Assembly (NCBI RefSeq): GCF_030719295.1
Contig: NZ_CP120997.1
Location: forward strand, 1,054,001 to 1,118,000
Direction of reading: 5' to 3'
Source: Streptomyces sp. Mut1
GTDB lineage: Bacteria; Actinomycetota; Actinomycetes; Streptomycetales; Streptomycetaceae
DNA: 64,000 nucleotides
Each line of letters starts with the position of its first letter. Within the stretch, counting starts at the first letter, position 1. Shown here in pieces: positions 55,763 through 64,000 of this stretch. The translations under genes were made by a program, and so were the position numbers. The notes below the pieces were generated by a model that worked only from the letters and a program-made list of their open reading frames with translations, did not search any database and was not told the origin of the DNA.

Positions 55763-56356
55763 TCACCCCACGGCGCGCACCATCTCGGTGAAGTAGGCGT
55801 GGATCCGGTGGTCTCCGGTCAGTTCCGGGTGGAATGACGTGGCAAGGGCGTTTTGCTGGCGTACCGCCACGATGTGGCCGCCGTGCTCGGCGATCACCTG
55901 GGTGCCGGCGCCCACCGACTCGACCCACGGGGCCCGGATGAAGACGCCCTCCACCGGTCCGCCGTCGATCCCGGCGACCTCGACGGCCGCCTCGAACGAC
56001 TCGTTCTGCCGCCCGAAAGCGTTACGGCGCACGATCATGTCGATGCCGCCGAGCGTCTCCTGGCCCGAACGGGGGTCGAGGATCTTGTCGGCGAGCAGGA
56101 TCATCCCGGCGCAGGTGCCGTAGACCGGCATCCCGGCCCCGATCCGCTCGCGCAGGGGTTCCAGCAGGCCGAACAGCGCGGCCAGCTTGGAGATGGTCGT
56201 GGACTCGCCGCCGGGGACGACCAGGCCGTCCACCTCGGCGAGTTCCTCGGGGCGCCGGACCGGCCTGGCCAGGGCGTCCGCCGAGGCCAGGGCGATCAGG
56301 TGCTCCCGTACATCGCCCTGGAGAGCCAGGACGCCGATCACGGGGGTGTCGCTCAT
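55763..56356 (-). CDS. pdxT: pyridoxal 5'-phosphate synthase glutaminase subunit PdxT
   Basis: Hydrolyses glutamine and channels ammonia to PdxS. 197 aa from the ATG at 56356. Class I glutamine amidotransferase triad: Cys82 ([12 protein letters not shown]), His176 and Glu178 ([10 protein letters not shown]); GGESTT binds the substrate. It follows pdxS by 7 nt, so they are co-transcribed. Confidence 0.96.
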   Translation of the reverse strand: MSDTPVIGVLALQGDVREHLIALASADALARPVRRPEELAEVDGLVVPGGESTTISKLAALFGLLEPLRERIGAGMPVYGTCAGMILLADKILDPRSGQETLGGIDMIVRRNAFGRQNESFEAAVEVAGIDGGPVEGVFIRAPWVESVGAGTQVIAEHGGHIVAVRQQNALATSFHPELTGDHRIHAYFTEMVRAVG

Positions 56357-56363
56357 CGGTGGA

Positions 56364-57284
56364 CTACCAGCCGCGGTTGGCGTAGCGCTCGGTCTCGGGC
56401 AGGGTGTCGCAGTTGATGCCGACCATGGCCTCGCCCAGGTTGCGGGAGGCGTCCGCGATGATCTTCGGGTCGTCGTAGAAGGTGGTCGCCTTCACGATGG
56501 CGGCGGCGCGCTTGGCCGGGTCGCCCGACTTGAAGATGCCGGAGCCGACGAAGACGCCCTCGGCGCCGAGCTGGCGCATCAGCGCGGCGTCCGCCGGGGT
56601 GGCCACGCCGCCCGCGGAGAACAGCACGACGGGCAGCTTGCCGAGCTCGGCGACCTCCTTGACCAGCTCGTAGGGGGCGCGCAGGTCCTTGGCGGCGGCG
56701 TACAGCTCGTTGTTGTCGTAGCCGCGCAGCCGGGCGATCTCGTTCTTGATCTGACGCAGGTGGCGGACGGCCTCGACCACGTTGCCCGTGCCGGCCTCGC
56801 CCTTGGAGCGGATCATGGCCGCGCCCTCGGCGATGCGGCGCAGGGCCTCGCCCAGGTTGGTGGCGCCGCAGACGAACGGCGTGGTGAAGGCGAACTTGTC
56901 GCTGTGGTTGACCTCGTCGGCCGGGGTGAGGACCTCGGACTCGTCGATGTAGTCGACGCCGAGGGACTGGAGGACCTGCGCCTCGACGAAGTGGCCGATG
57001 CGGGACTTGGCCATCACCGGGATGGACACCGACTCGATGATCTCCTCGATCATGTTCGGGTCGGACATCCGGGCCACGCCGCCGTCCTTGCGGATGTCGG
57101 CCGGTACGCGCTCCAGGGCCATGACGGCCACGGCGCCCGCTTCCTCGGCGATCTTCGCCTGCTCGGCGTCGACGACGTCCATGATCACGCCGCCCTTGAG
57201 CTGCTCGGCCATGCCGCGCTTGACGCGGGCGGTGCCGGTGGCGGGGGTGTCGGCGGACTGCGGGGTGGTGGGAAGCGTGGACAC
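56364..57284 (-). CDS. pdxS: pyridoxal 5'-phosphate synthase lyase subunit PdxS
   Basis: Builds PLP from ribose 5-phosphate, glyceraldehyde 3-phosphate and ammonia. 306 aa from the GTG at 57284. TIM-barrel enzyme with [45 protein letters not shown] and [16 protein letters not shown]. Catalytic Lys residues lie in MAKSR (near residue 92) and in [10 protein letters not shown]. The N-terminal 20 residues are a variable Thr/Pro leader. Confidence 0.97.
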   Translation of the reverse strand: MSTLPTTPQSADTPATGTARVKRGMAEQLKGGVIMDVVDAEQAKIAEEAGAVAVMALERVPADIRKDGGVARMSDPNMIEEIIESVSIPVMAKSRIGHFVEAQVLQSLGVDYIDESEVLTPADEVNHSDKFAFTTPFVCGATNLGEALRRIAEGAAMIRSKGEAGTGNVVEAVRHLRQIKNEIARLRGYDNNELYAAAKDLRAPYELVKEVAELGKLPVVLFSAGGVATPADAALMRQLGAEGVFVGSGIFKSGDPAKRAAAIVKATTFYDDPKIIADASRNLGEAMVGINCDTLPETERYANRGW

Positions 57285-57514
57285 GGATCGACCTCACTGC
57301 GGGAAACGGATGCGGAACGTGCTCGGTGGCGCACTGCCGAGCAAACTCCCCGACACCAGTCCACAGCAAGGGCCAATAGGAGGCCGGTGGATCGTTCTGG
57401 CCGGCAGCGGACGGCCGCACGGGCGGTCCGCGTCCGCCGGGGGCCACGTCGGGCAGCGCCGCGAACACCGGGCCGCGGCGCGGGCGGGCCGCACCCCCGC
57501 CCCCACCGGCCGTC

Positions 57515-58069
57515 TCAGCTGCCGGGGCGGTCCGCCAGGGCCACCGGCGGCTCGTCGTCCATCTCGAAGGCCAGCGGGAACGGGGCGTGCCCGGCCAGCC
57601 GGAACCAGCGCACCGTGCGGTGGCGGCGCAGGGCCCGCGCGGCCCGCACCGCGTCGTTGTGGAACCTCCGCGCCATCGGCACCCGCCGTACGGCCGCCGC
57701 GAGTTCGGACGCCGCCTCCTGACCGCCCGGGATCTCCTTCACCGCCTCCACCTGCGCGCTCTCGCCGAACACCGCGCGCAGGGCCGTGCTCAACTCGCTC
57801 TCGGCGACCTCGCGGTGGTCCTGGGGCGACTGCCGCGCGGCGTGCGCGGCCTCGTACAGCACGATGGACGCGGCCGGGTCGAGGACCCCGGAGGTGGCCA
57901 GCTCCTGGGTGACCGAGGCGCGGCGCAGCAGTTGGGCGTCGAGGGCGGCGCGGGCCGCGTCGATACGGGTGTGCAGCCGGTCGAGGCGGCCGGCGGTCCA
58001 ACTGAGGTACAGGCCGATCGCGACAAGGACGACGAGGCCGACGGCGGTCCAGATGAGGGTTTCGGTCAC
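57515..58069 (-). CDS. LemA-like membrane protein
   Basis: Function unknown. 184 aa from the GTG at 58069: an N-terminal transmembrane helix (TETLIWTAVGLVVLVAIGLYLSW), then helical segments with the LemA pattern (LHTRIDAARAALDAQLLRRASV, and MARRFHNDAVRAARAL where LemA has ARRFYNDAV), then a C-terminal FPLAFEMDDEPPVAL. It lacks the typical LemA N-terminal Cys. It lies between pdxS and pimA on the same strand. The 230-nt gap to pdxS holds a moderate hairpin near 57407-57431. Confidence 0.7.
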   Translation of the reverse strand: MTETLIWTAVGLVVLVAIGLYLSWTAGRLDRLHTRIDAARAALDAQLLRRASVTQELATSGVLDPAASIVLYEAAHAARQSPQDHREVAESELSTALRAVFGESAQVEAVKEIPGGQEAASELAAAVRRVPMARRFHNDAVRAARALRRHRTVRWFRLAGHAPFPLAFEMDDEPPVALADRPGS

Positions 58070-58139
58070 GGGCGGCAAGGCTACCGGTGAGCGCGCGCCG
58101 CCCGGCCGCGCCGGGCCCGGGGGCCCGCGCGGGACGGGC

Positions 58140-59303
58140 TCAGTCCCGGCCGGCCGGCCCGAACCGGGCGCGCAGCCCCGTGCGTTCGTCCGCCGCGACC
58201 GAGGCGGCGCCGTCCGTGACCGTCTCGTACACCGCGAGGATGTCCGCGCCGACCGTCGACCAGTCGAAGCGCCGGACATGGGCGCTGCCGCGCTCGCGCA
58301 GCTGGGCCCGCCGCTCCGGGTCGCCCAGCAGCCGCACCGCCGCGGCGGCCAGCGCCTGCGCGTTCTCGTTGGCGAACAGCTCGCCCGCCGAGCCCTGGTC
58401 CAGGACCTGTGCGAAGGCGTCCAGATCGCTGGCGAGGACCGGGGCGCCCGCCGACATCGCCTCGACCAGGATGATGCCGAAGCTCTCGCCCCCGGTGTTG
58501 GGCGCCACGTACACATCGACGCTGCGCAGCAGCCGCGCCTTGTCCTCGTCGCTGACCATTCCCAGGAACTCGACGCGCGAGCGCATCGGTTCGGGCAGCG
58601 AGGCGACGGCCTCCTCCTCGTCGCCCCGGCCGGCCACGAGCAGCCGGGTCTCCGGCCGGGCGGCCAGGATCGCGGGCAGCGCGCGCATCAGGACGGGCAG
58701 ACCCTTGCGGGGCTCGTCGATGCGTCCGATGAAGCCGATCGTGCCGCCCTGCCACTCGGGCCGGGGCTCGGCGGCGGCGAAGAACCCGACGTCCACACCG
58801 TTGGGGATGACCACGGCGTCGCCGCCCAGGTGCTCGACCAGGGTCCGGCGGGCGTACTCGCTGACCGCGATCCGCGCGCTGATCTTCTCCAGGGCGGGTT
58901 GCAGGATCGGGTACGCGGCGATCATCGCCCGGGACCGCGGGTTGGACGTGTGGAACGTGGCGACGATCGGCCCCTGCGCCGCCCAGCACGTCAGCAGGCC
59001 GAGCGACGGCGAGGTCGGCTCGTGGATGTGGATGACGTCGAAGGTGCCCTCGTGCAGCCAGCGCCGCACCCGCGCCGCCGACAGGAAGCCGAAGTTCAGC
59101 CGGGCCACCGAGCCGTTGTACGGGACGGGCACGGCCCGGCCGGCGGACACCACGTACGGCGGCAGCGGCGTCTCGTCGTCGGCGGGCGCCAGTACGGACA
59201 CCCGGTGGCCGAGCCGGATCAGGTGCTCGGCCAGGTCACGGATGTGGAACTGCACACCGCCCGGTACGTCCCAGGAGTACGGGCAGACGATGCCGATCTT
59301 CAC
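58140..59303 (-). CDS. pimA: phosphatidyl-myo-inositol mannosyltransferase PimA
   Basis: Adds the first mannose from GDP-mannose to phosphatidylinositol, starting PIM synthesis on the inner face of the membrane. 387 aa, GT4 family: MKIGIVCPYSWDVPGGVQFHIRDLAEHL, VIHIHEPTSPSLGLL, SRIRIAVSEYAR-like region (ISARIAVSEYARRTL) and the donor-site Glu in GGESFGIILVEAMSAG. The ATG at 59303 overlaps the stop of the acyltransferase gene by 4 nt (ATGA). Confidence 0.92.
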   Translation of the reverse strand: MKIGIVCPYSWDVPGGVQFHIRDLAEHLIRLGHRVSVLAPADDETPLPPYVVSAGRAVPVPYNGSVARLNFGFLSAARVRRWLHEGTFDVIHIHEPTSPSLGLLTCWAAQGPIVATFHTSNPRSRAMIAAYPILQPALEKISARIAVSEYARRTLVEHLGGDAVVIPNGVDVGFFAAAEPRPEWQGGTIGFIGRIDEPRKGLPVLMRALPAILAARPETRLLVAGRGDEEEAVASLPEPMRSRVEFLGMVSDEDKARLLRSVDVYVAPNTGGESFGIILVEAMSAGAPVLASDLDAFAQVLDQGSAGELFANENAQALAAAAVRLLGDPERRAQLRERGSAHVRRFDWSTVGADILAVYETVTDGAASVAADERTGLRARFGPAGRD

Positions 59304-60268
59304 TGCTGGTCTCCGCCCTGCTGGTCTTCGCGGGGTTCCAGGTCGGCGAGCCAGAGCCGTTGCAGCATGTGCCAGTCCTCCGGGTGCTCGGCGATGCCCA
59401 CGGCGAACGCGTCGGCCAGGGCCTGTGTCATCACAGACGTCTTCCCGGCCCGGTCACCTGACTCCGGTACCCCGACCGGCGGATGGATCCGCGCCTTCAT
59501 CACCGGCGTGTCGTCGTACGAGAGGGTCACCGGCAGCAGCAGCGCCCCGGTCTGCTGGGCCAGCAGCGCCGGGCCGGCGGGCATCCGGGCCGTGTCGCCG
59601 AAGAACGACACCTCCACGCCCGAGGACGACAGATCGCGGTCGGCGACCAGGCAGACCAGGCCGCCGGCCCGCAGCCGTCGCGCCAGCGTCCCGAAGGCGG
59701 CCCCGCCGTTGTGCGGCAGCACCTCCATGCCCAGCCCCTCGCGGTAGGCGACGAACCGGTCGTACAGCGATTCGGGCTTCAGCCGCTCGGCGACCGTCGT
59801 GAACGGCACCTTCAGGTCCGTGGTGACCCAGGCCCCCGCCAGGTCCCAGTTCCCCAGGTGCGGCAGGGCGAGGATGACGCCCTGCCCGGCGTCGAGCCCT
59901 TCCGTCAGCCGGTGCGCGTCCGTCACGTCGATGGACGCCTTGATCCGCTCCGGGCTCCACGTGGGCAGCCGGAACGACTCCATCCAGTAGCGCATGTACG
60001 AGCGCATCCCGGCCCGCGACAGGGCGGCGAGCCGGTCCGGGCCGGCGTCCGGCACGACCCGGGCCAGGTTGGCCTCCAGCCGCAGCACGCTCTTGCCGCG
60101 CCGCTTCCAGACCTGGTCGGCGAGGGTACGGAACAGGGCTCGGGCGGCCGGTTCGGGGAGCGTCTTGACCGCGGACCAGCCCAGCCCGTACAGCGCGTCG
60201 CTCAGCCGCTCGCCCGGACCGGGCCTCGCCTGCGGACCGGGCTTCGCCTCCCCGCCGGCGCCGCTCAC
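59300..60268 (-). CDS. phosphatidylinositol mannoside acyltransferase (HtrB/PatA-like)
   Basis: Transfers a fatty acid to PIM. 322 aa from the GTG at 60268, which overlaps the PIP-synthase stop by 4 nt. LPLAT family: HxxxxD motif in LALPHLGNWDLAGAW, and VCLVADRDLSSSGVEVSFFG with the second conserved region. Lies between the CDP-alcohol phosphatidyltransferase and pimA; both junctions overlap by 4 nt, so these three genes form one PIM synthesis operon. The name PatA fits the mycobacterial counterpart. Confidence 0.9.
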   Translation of the reverse strand: MSGAGGEAKPGPQARPGPGERLSDALYGLGWSAVKTLPEPAARALFRTLADQVWKRRGKSVLRLEANLARVVPDAGPDRLAALSRAGMRSYMRYWMESFRLPTWSPERIKASIDVTDAHRLTEGLDAGQGVILALPHLGNWDLAGAWVTTDLKVPFTTVAERLKPESLYDRFVAYREGLGMEVLPHNGGAAFGTLARRLRAGGLVCLVADRDLSSSGVEVSFFGDTARMPAGPALLAQQTGALLLPVTLSYDDTPVMKARIHPPVGVPESGDRAGKTSVMTQALADAFAVGIAEHPEDWHMLQRLWLADLEPREDQQGGDQQ

Positions 60269-60906
60269 CGCGCGGCCGCGTCGGCCTCGGCGGACTCGCG
60301 GCGCACGGTGACGACCCGCTGCACCAGCGTCACGAGGCTGCCGGCCGCCACGATCCACAGCGCGATCGGCAGCAGCACCTGGATGCCCGGCACACCGAAC
60401 TTGTGCAGACCCGCGAGACCGGCGGCCACCAGCGAGATCACCAGGCGCTCGGCACGCTCCACGAGCCCGTTGACCGCCACCGGCAGCCCGATCGACTCAC
60501 CGCGCGCCTTCGTGTACGAGACCACCTGACCGCTCGCCAGGCAGAAGATCGCGACCGCGCACAGGACGTTGTCGTCGCCGCTGCCCGCGTACCAGAGGGC
60601 GAAGCCCGCGAAGATCGCCCCGTCGGCCACCCGGTCGAGCGTGGAGTCGAGGAACGCCCCCCACCGGCTGGAGATACCGGCCTGGCGCGCCATGTTCCCG
60701 TCGACGAGGTCGGAGAACACGAAGATCGTGATAACGATCGTGCCCCAGAAGAACTCCCCCATCGGGAAGAAGACCAGCGCACCGGCCATCACCCCGGCCG
60801 TCCCGATCAGGGTGACCGCGTCGGGGCTCACGCCGAGGCGGAGGAGCAGTGCGGCGAACGGCGTGAGGACACGCGTGAAAAAGGCACGCGCGTACTTGTT
60901 CAGCAT
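60265..60906 (-). CDS. pgsA: phosphatidylinositol phosphate synthase (CDP-alcohol phosphatidyltransferase)
   Basis: Makes phosphatidylinositol phosphate from CDP-diacylglycerol and inositol 3-phosphate in actinobacteria. 213 aa with six predicted helices. The CDP-alcohol motif DG(x2)AR(x8)G(x3)D(x3)D is complete (DLVDGNMARQAG, then SRWGAFLDSTLDRVAD). Position next to pimA and the acyltransferase points to the PIP synthase and not a phosphatidylglycerol enzyme; that is inference from context. Confidence 0.88.
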   Translation of the reverse strand: MLNKYARAFFTRVLTPFAALLLRLGVSPDAVTLIGTAGVMAGALVFFPMGEFFWGTIVITIFVFSDLVDGNMARQAGISSRWGAFLDSTLDRVADGAIFAGFALWYAGSGDDNVLCAVAIFCLASGQVVSYTKARGESIGLPVAVNGLVERAERLVISLVAAGLAGLHKFGVPGIQVLLPIALWIVAAGSLVTLVQRVVTVRRESAEADAAAR

Positions 60907-61131
60907 GGCCTTCCCGAGGGGTCGGTGGGCCGCGTGGCCCCGTCGGCCACCGGCTGGAGGGTGCTGAAGGTCCTGGCCGGATCAGGGAGCGGCGTCCGGT
61001 GCGGGCGGCTGCGAGGCGCCGGAGCGCCTCCATGGCGGAACCATTGAGGCGATTCGGCAACGCGCAGACGTACGTCCCGGGCGCCGCGAGCCCGGCCGGG
61101 GCCTTCAGCACCCTCCGCGCCCATCGTAGTC

Positions 61132-61190
61132 ACGCCCGGGGCCCCGCACCGTCCGGGCACCCCGGACCCCGGCGCCCGGGCCCCGGGCGT
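61132..61190. repeat. nested inverted repeat between pgsA and the EF-G2 gene
   Basis: The 397-nt divergent gap 60907-61303 has no gene. It holds an outer perfect 13-bp stem (61132-61144 with 61178-61190) and, in the loop, a 7-bp stem GTCCGGG/CCCGGAC (61151-61157 with 61161-61167). No gene ends here, so it is not a terminator. It could be a leader structure for the EF-G2 mRNA or a cruciform. I see nothing else to support in the gap. Confidence 0.5.
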
Positions 61191-61303
61191 GAGATGTGGA
61201 CGCGGCCGTGAGGGAGTGCAAAGCTCGAACTACCGCGGGCGTCGCCGCAGCCGCCGCGGCGGCTCCCCCGTGCCCGTGCGCCAGCCGACGGAAGGCACGA
61301 ACC

Positions 61304-63511
61304 ATGGGCGACAAGGCACACGCACACACCGGAGCCGCCGGAGGGACACCGGCGGCCGGCCACCCCCGCACCCTGCGCAACGTGGTGCTGGTCGGCCACA
61401 GCGAATCCGGCAAGACCACCCTCGTCGAGGCGCTCGCGCAGACCGCGGGCGCCGTCAGCCGGCCCGGCCGGGTCGAGGACGGCACCACGGTGTCCGACCA
61501 CGAGGAGACCGAGCACCGCCGGAACCGGTCCGTACAGCTGTCCCTGGTCCCCGTGGAGTGGGGCGGGTGCAGGATCAACCTGCTGGACACCCCCGGTTAC
61601 GCCGACTTCGTCGGGGAGCTCAGGGCGGGGCGGCGGGCGGCGGACGCCGCCCTCTTCGTCGTCTCGGCGGCCCAGGAGGCCGAGACCGTGGCGGGCACCA
61701 CCCGTGCCGTGTGGGAGGAGTGCGCCGCGGTCGGCATGCCCCGCGCCATCGTGGTCACCCATCTCGACACCGCGCGCACCCCCTTCGACGCGATGACCCG
61801 GCTCTGCGGCGAACTCTTCGGCGCCGACGACCCCGACGCCGTACTGCCCCTCCACCTGCCGGTGTTCGGCCCCGAGGCCGCCGACGGGCACGCCCCGCTG
61901 ACCGGACTCACCGGCCTGCTCTCCCAGCGGGTCTTCGACTACTCGGACGGCGAACGGACCGGACTCCCGCCGGCCGGGGACCAGCAGGCGCCACTGGCCG
62001 CGGCCCGCGCCCGGCTGATCGAGGGGATCATCGCCGAGAGCGAGGACGAGACCTTGATGGACCGCTACCTCGGCGGCGAGAGCCTCGACCTCAAGACACT
62101 CACCGACGACCTCGAACGCGCCGTGGCACGCGGCACCTTCCACCCCGTCCTGGCCGCCGCACCGGCCGCCGAGGGTGCCCGCCGGGGCATCGGCACCGTC
62201 GAACTCCTCGACCTGATCACCGACGGCTTCCCGACCCCGCTCGAACACCCGCTGCCCGCCGTCACCACCCCGGACGGCGCCCCGCTCCCCGCCCTCGGCT
62301 GCGACCCGCTGGGCCCCCTGGTCGCCGAGGTCGTCAAGACGTCCTGGGACCCGTACGCCGGCCGCCTCTCGCTCGTCCGGGTCTTCTCCGGCACCCTGCG
62401 CCCCGACGACACCGTGCACGTCCACGGGCACGGGCTCGACGACCCCGGGCGCGAGGACCGCCCCTGCCACGAGGCGCGCACCCGCGTCGGCGCCCTGACC
62501 TCCCCCTTCGGGAATCAGCAGCGCCCCATCGACGCGTGCGTCGCCGGGGACCTCGCCCGGGTCGCCCGGCTGGAGTCCGCCGAGACCGGGGACACGCTCT
62601 CCGCCACCGCCCACCCGCTCCTGATGGAGCCCTGGACCATGCCGGACCCGCTGCTGCCGGTGGCCGTCCGGGCACACAGCAAGGCCGACGAGGACAAGCT
62701 CTCGCACAGCCTGGCCCGCCTCGTCGCCGAGGACCCGGCCATGCGCCTCGAACAGAACCGGGACACCGGCCAGCTCGTCCTGTGGTGCGTCGGCGAAGCC
62801 CACCTCGACGTCGCCCTCGACCGGCTGCGCGACCAACACGGCGTACAGGTCGACACGGTCCCGCACCGCGTCGCGCTGCGCGAGACGTTCGCCGGGCCGG
62901 CGAGCGGGCTCGGCCGCCACGTCAAGCAGTCCGGCGGCCACGGCCAGTACGCGGTCTGCGAGATCGACGTCGAACCGCTGCCGGCCGGCTCCGGCATCAC
63001 GTTCGTCGACCGGGTCGTCGGCGGATCGGTGCCCCGCCAGTTCATCGCGTCCGTCGAGAAGGGCGTCCGCGCCCAGGCCGCCCGGGGTATCGCGGCCGGC
63101 CACCCCCTGGTCGACATACGGGTCGTCCTGCGCGACGGAAAGGCGCACTCCGTGGACTCCTCCGACGGCGCCTTCCAGACGGCCGGCGCGCTGGCCCTGC
63201 GCGAGGCCGCGGCCGACGCGCACGTCCGGTTCCTGGAACCCGTCGCCGAGGTCCGCGTCCTCATACCCGACGACTACGTCGGCCCGGTCATGAGCGACCT
63301 CTCGGGCCGCCGCGGCCGGGTCACCGGCACCGAGCAGTCGGGCTCCGGCCGCACCCTCGTACGCGCCGACGTGCCCGAGCTGGAGATCGACCGGTACGCG
63401 GTCGACCTGCGCTCGCTGACCCACGGAACCGGCCGGTTCAGCCGCTCGTACGCCCGCCACGCACCCATGCCCGCACAGCTCGCCGACCGCGTCCGCGCCC
63501 AGGACGGGTGA
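61304..63511 (+). CDS. elongation factor G-like GTPase (EF-G2/FusA2 type)
   Basis: 735 aa from the ATG at 61304, with GGAAGG upstream. Five-domain EF-G architecture: G1 GHSESGKTTLVEAL, G2 region, G3 DTPGYADFVGEL, domain IV GRHVKQSGGHGQYAVCEI and domain V VMSDLSGRRGRVTGTEQSG. It is not the main EF-G. The G1 loop lacks the usual AHVDAGKTT, and the G4 motif NKxD is THLD (AIVVTHLDTART). This matches the EF-G2 paralog of actinobacteria, which in mycobacteria was reported to have no ribosome-dependent GTPase. A translation or quality-control role is likely but not shown. Confidence 0.9.
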   Translation: MGDKAHAHTGAAGGTPAAGHPRTLRNVVLVGHSESGKTTLVEALAQTAGAVSRPGRVEDGTTVSDHEETEHRRNRSVQLSLVPVEWGGCRINLLDTPGYADFVGELRAGRRAADAALFVVSAAQEAETVAGTTRAVWEECAAVGMPRAIVVTHLDTARTPFDAMTRLCGELFGADDPDAVLPLHLPVFGPEAADGHAPLTGLTGLLSQRVFDYSDGERTGLPPAGDQQAPLAAARARLIEGIIAESEDETLMDRYLGGESLDLKTLTDDLERAVARGTFHPVLAAAPAAEGARRGIGTVELLDLITDGFPTPLEHPLPAVTTPDGAPLPALGCDPLGPLVAEVVKTSWDPYAGRLSLVRVFSGTLRPDDTVHVHGHGLDDPGREDRPCHEARTRVGALTSPFGNQQRPIDACVAGDLARVARLESAETGDTLSATAHPLLMEPWTMPDPLLPVAVRAHSKADEDKLSHSLARLVAEDPAMRLEQNRDTGQLVLWCVGEAHLDVALDRLRDQHGVQVDTVPHRVALRETFAGPASGLGRHVKQSGGHGQYAVCEIDVEPLPAGSGITFVDRVVGGSVPRQFIASVEKGVRAQAARGIAAGHPLVDIRVVLRDGKAHSVDSSDGAFQTAGALALREAAADAHVRFLEPVAEVRVLIPDDYVGPVMSDLSGRRGRVTGTEQSGSGRTLVRADVPELEIDRYAVDLRSLTHGTGRFSRSYARHAPMPAQLADRVRAQDG

Positions 63512-63665
63512 GCCGGAATACGCCGCTGCGCCACCCGTTGTCCACAGGGCCGGACGGCGTACGTATCCGGACGATACGCTGGGACCCCAGCTCAGAAAGT
63601 GTGCCGGGCACGGCAGTTGGGAAACAGCCGCAGGAGCGGTTCCTCGGTGGTGAGTGGGGGCGACA

Positions 63666-64000
63666 GTGGCCAGCAACGGATTCGATTTCTCTCCCGGAGC
63701 GCAGATTCCGCTCCAGGGGTCGGCAGGCGCGGCGGTGGCGACCAACGCCCTCGCCTCCGCCGCGTACCGCGACAGCCCGGTGGAGGACATCCTCAAAGCC
63801 AACAGCGAGTGGCACAAGTCCGAGGTGAAGGCGGGCCGTTCCACCTTCCTCAAGTCGGACTACTTCAAGCCCAACCTCGGTGAGGCCTTCTCCCGCGCCG
63901 TCCAGGAACGCATGCTGGGCGGGGCGCGCGGCGCCCTCATCCAGTCCTTCGGCAGCGACCCGCAGACCGTCGTGGAACACTGCCTCTCCGCGTCCCGCCT
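63666..64000 (+). CDS. conserved hypothetical protein, 3' end off the window
   Basis: The frame from the GTG at 63666 stays open to the right edge (111 complete codons plus a partial one). GGTGAG lies upstream. The visible part reads ASNGFDFSPGAQIPLQG, then KANSEWHKSEVKAG, SDYFKPNLGEAF and RGALIQSFGSD. I do not recognise the family. Other Streptomyces have a gene of unknown function at this place, between the EF-G2 gene and genes leading to thrS; that is from memory. No signal peptide or helix is evident. Confidence 0.6.
   Translation, partial: MASNGFDFSPGAQIPLQGSAGAAVATNALASAAYRDSPVEDILKANSEWHKSEVKAGRSTFLKSDYFKPNLGEAFSRAVQERMLGGARGALIQSFGSDPQTVVEHCLSASR

Noticed and set aside
61189..63828. 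879-codon + strand frame overlapping the EF-G2 gene
   Set aside because: Arg/Pro-rich off-frame translation. The frame from 61304 has the GTPase motifs and a normal stop.

Overview
The window is a piece of Streptomyces chromosome. GC is about 72%, GTG and TTG starts are common, and most starts have GGAG-type ribosome binding sites. It encodes BldD with its cyclic-di-GMP motif, the actinobacterial sIHF, the PIP/PIM lipid cluster and a PyrR-led pyr operon. The gene order follows the conserved core of Streptomyces chromosomes. I see no tRNA or rRNA gene, CRISPR array, transposase, integrase or prophage. The window is almost entirely housekeeping DNA.

Layout. 1-9.5 kb: rsmB (cut by the left edge) and fmt, a small HTH-like gene on the + strand, then priA, metK, coaBC, rpoZ, gmk and the sIHF gene, all leftward. 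9.7-19.7 kb: the leftward pyrimidine operon pyrR-pyrB-pyrC-(PH-like membrane protein)-carA-carB-pyrD-pyrF, headed by a PyrR-binding hairpin next to the Shine-Dalgarno. It diverges from bldD (19.9 kb), whose promoter carries an exact BldD box. 20.6-33.9 kb: a long run of tightly packed leftward genes, DUF948, DUF6167, alaS, ruvX, mltG, aroE, aroC, a fused aroK-aroB, aroQ, a P-loop protein, an M24 peptidase-like protein, efp and nusB. 34.2-40.1 kb: a rightward STAND NTPase with no effector domain, rpsD, a DUF2470 (HugZ-like) gene sharing an iron box with rpsD, rarA and a VKOR-family protein. 40.4-45.5 kb: hisS, an MBL hydrolase, then rightward cyclophilin, DUF349 and secreted ALF-repeat genes. 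45.5-57.3 kb, leftward: relA, apt, secF, secD, yajC, ruvB, ruvA, ruvC, yebC, pdxT and pdxS. 57.5-60.9 kb, leftward: a LemA-like protein, pimA, a PIM acyltransferase and the phosphatidylinositol phosphate synthase. 61.3 kb to the end, rightward: an EF-G2-like GTPase and a conserved gene cut by the right edge.

The genes group into functions: de novo UMP synthesis, the shikimate pathway, Holliday-junction processing (RuvABC), protein export (YajC-SecD-SecF), stringent response with purine salvage (relA-apt), PLP synthesis, PIP/PIM lipids and translation (alaS, hisS, rpsD, efp, fmt). Many neighbours overlap by 1, 4 or 8 nt, which implies translational coupling.

I did not find a convincing undescribed multi-gene system. 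The most interesting items are specific: an iron box between rpsD and a heme-utilisation-type gene, the PyrR loop at the pyrR Shine-Dalgarno, the exact BldD box in front of bldD, an in-frame aroK-aroB fusion that keeps an internal ribosome binding site, an M24 protein with several metal ligands replaced, an effector-less STAND ATPase whose tail runs through the rpsD terminator, and several strong inverted repeats without an assigned role.
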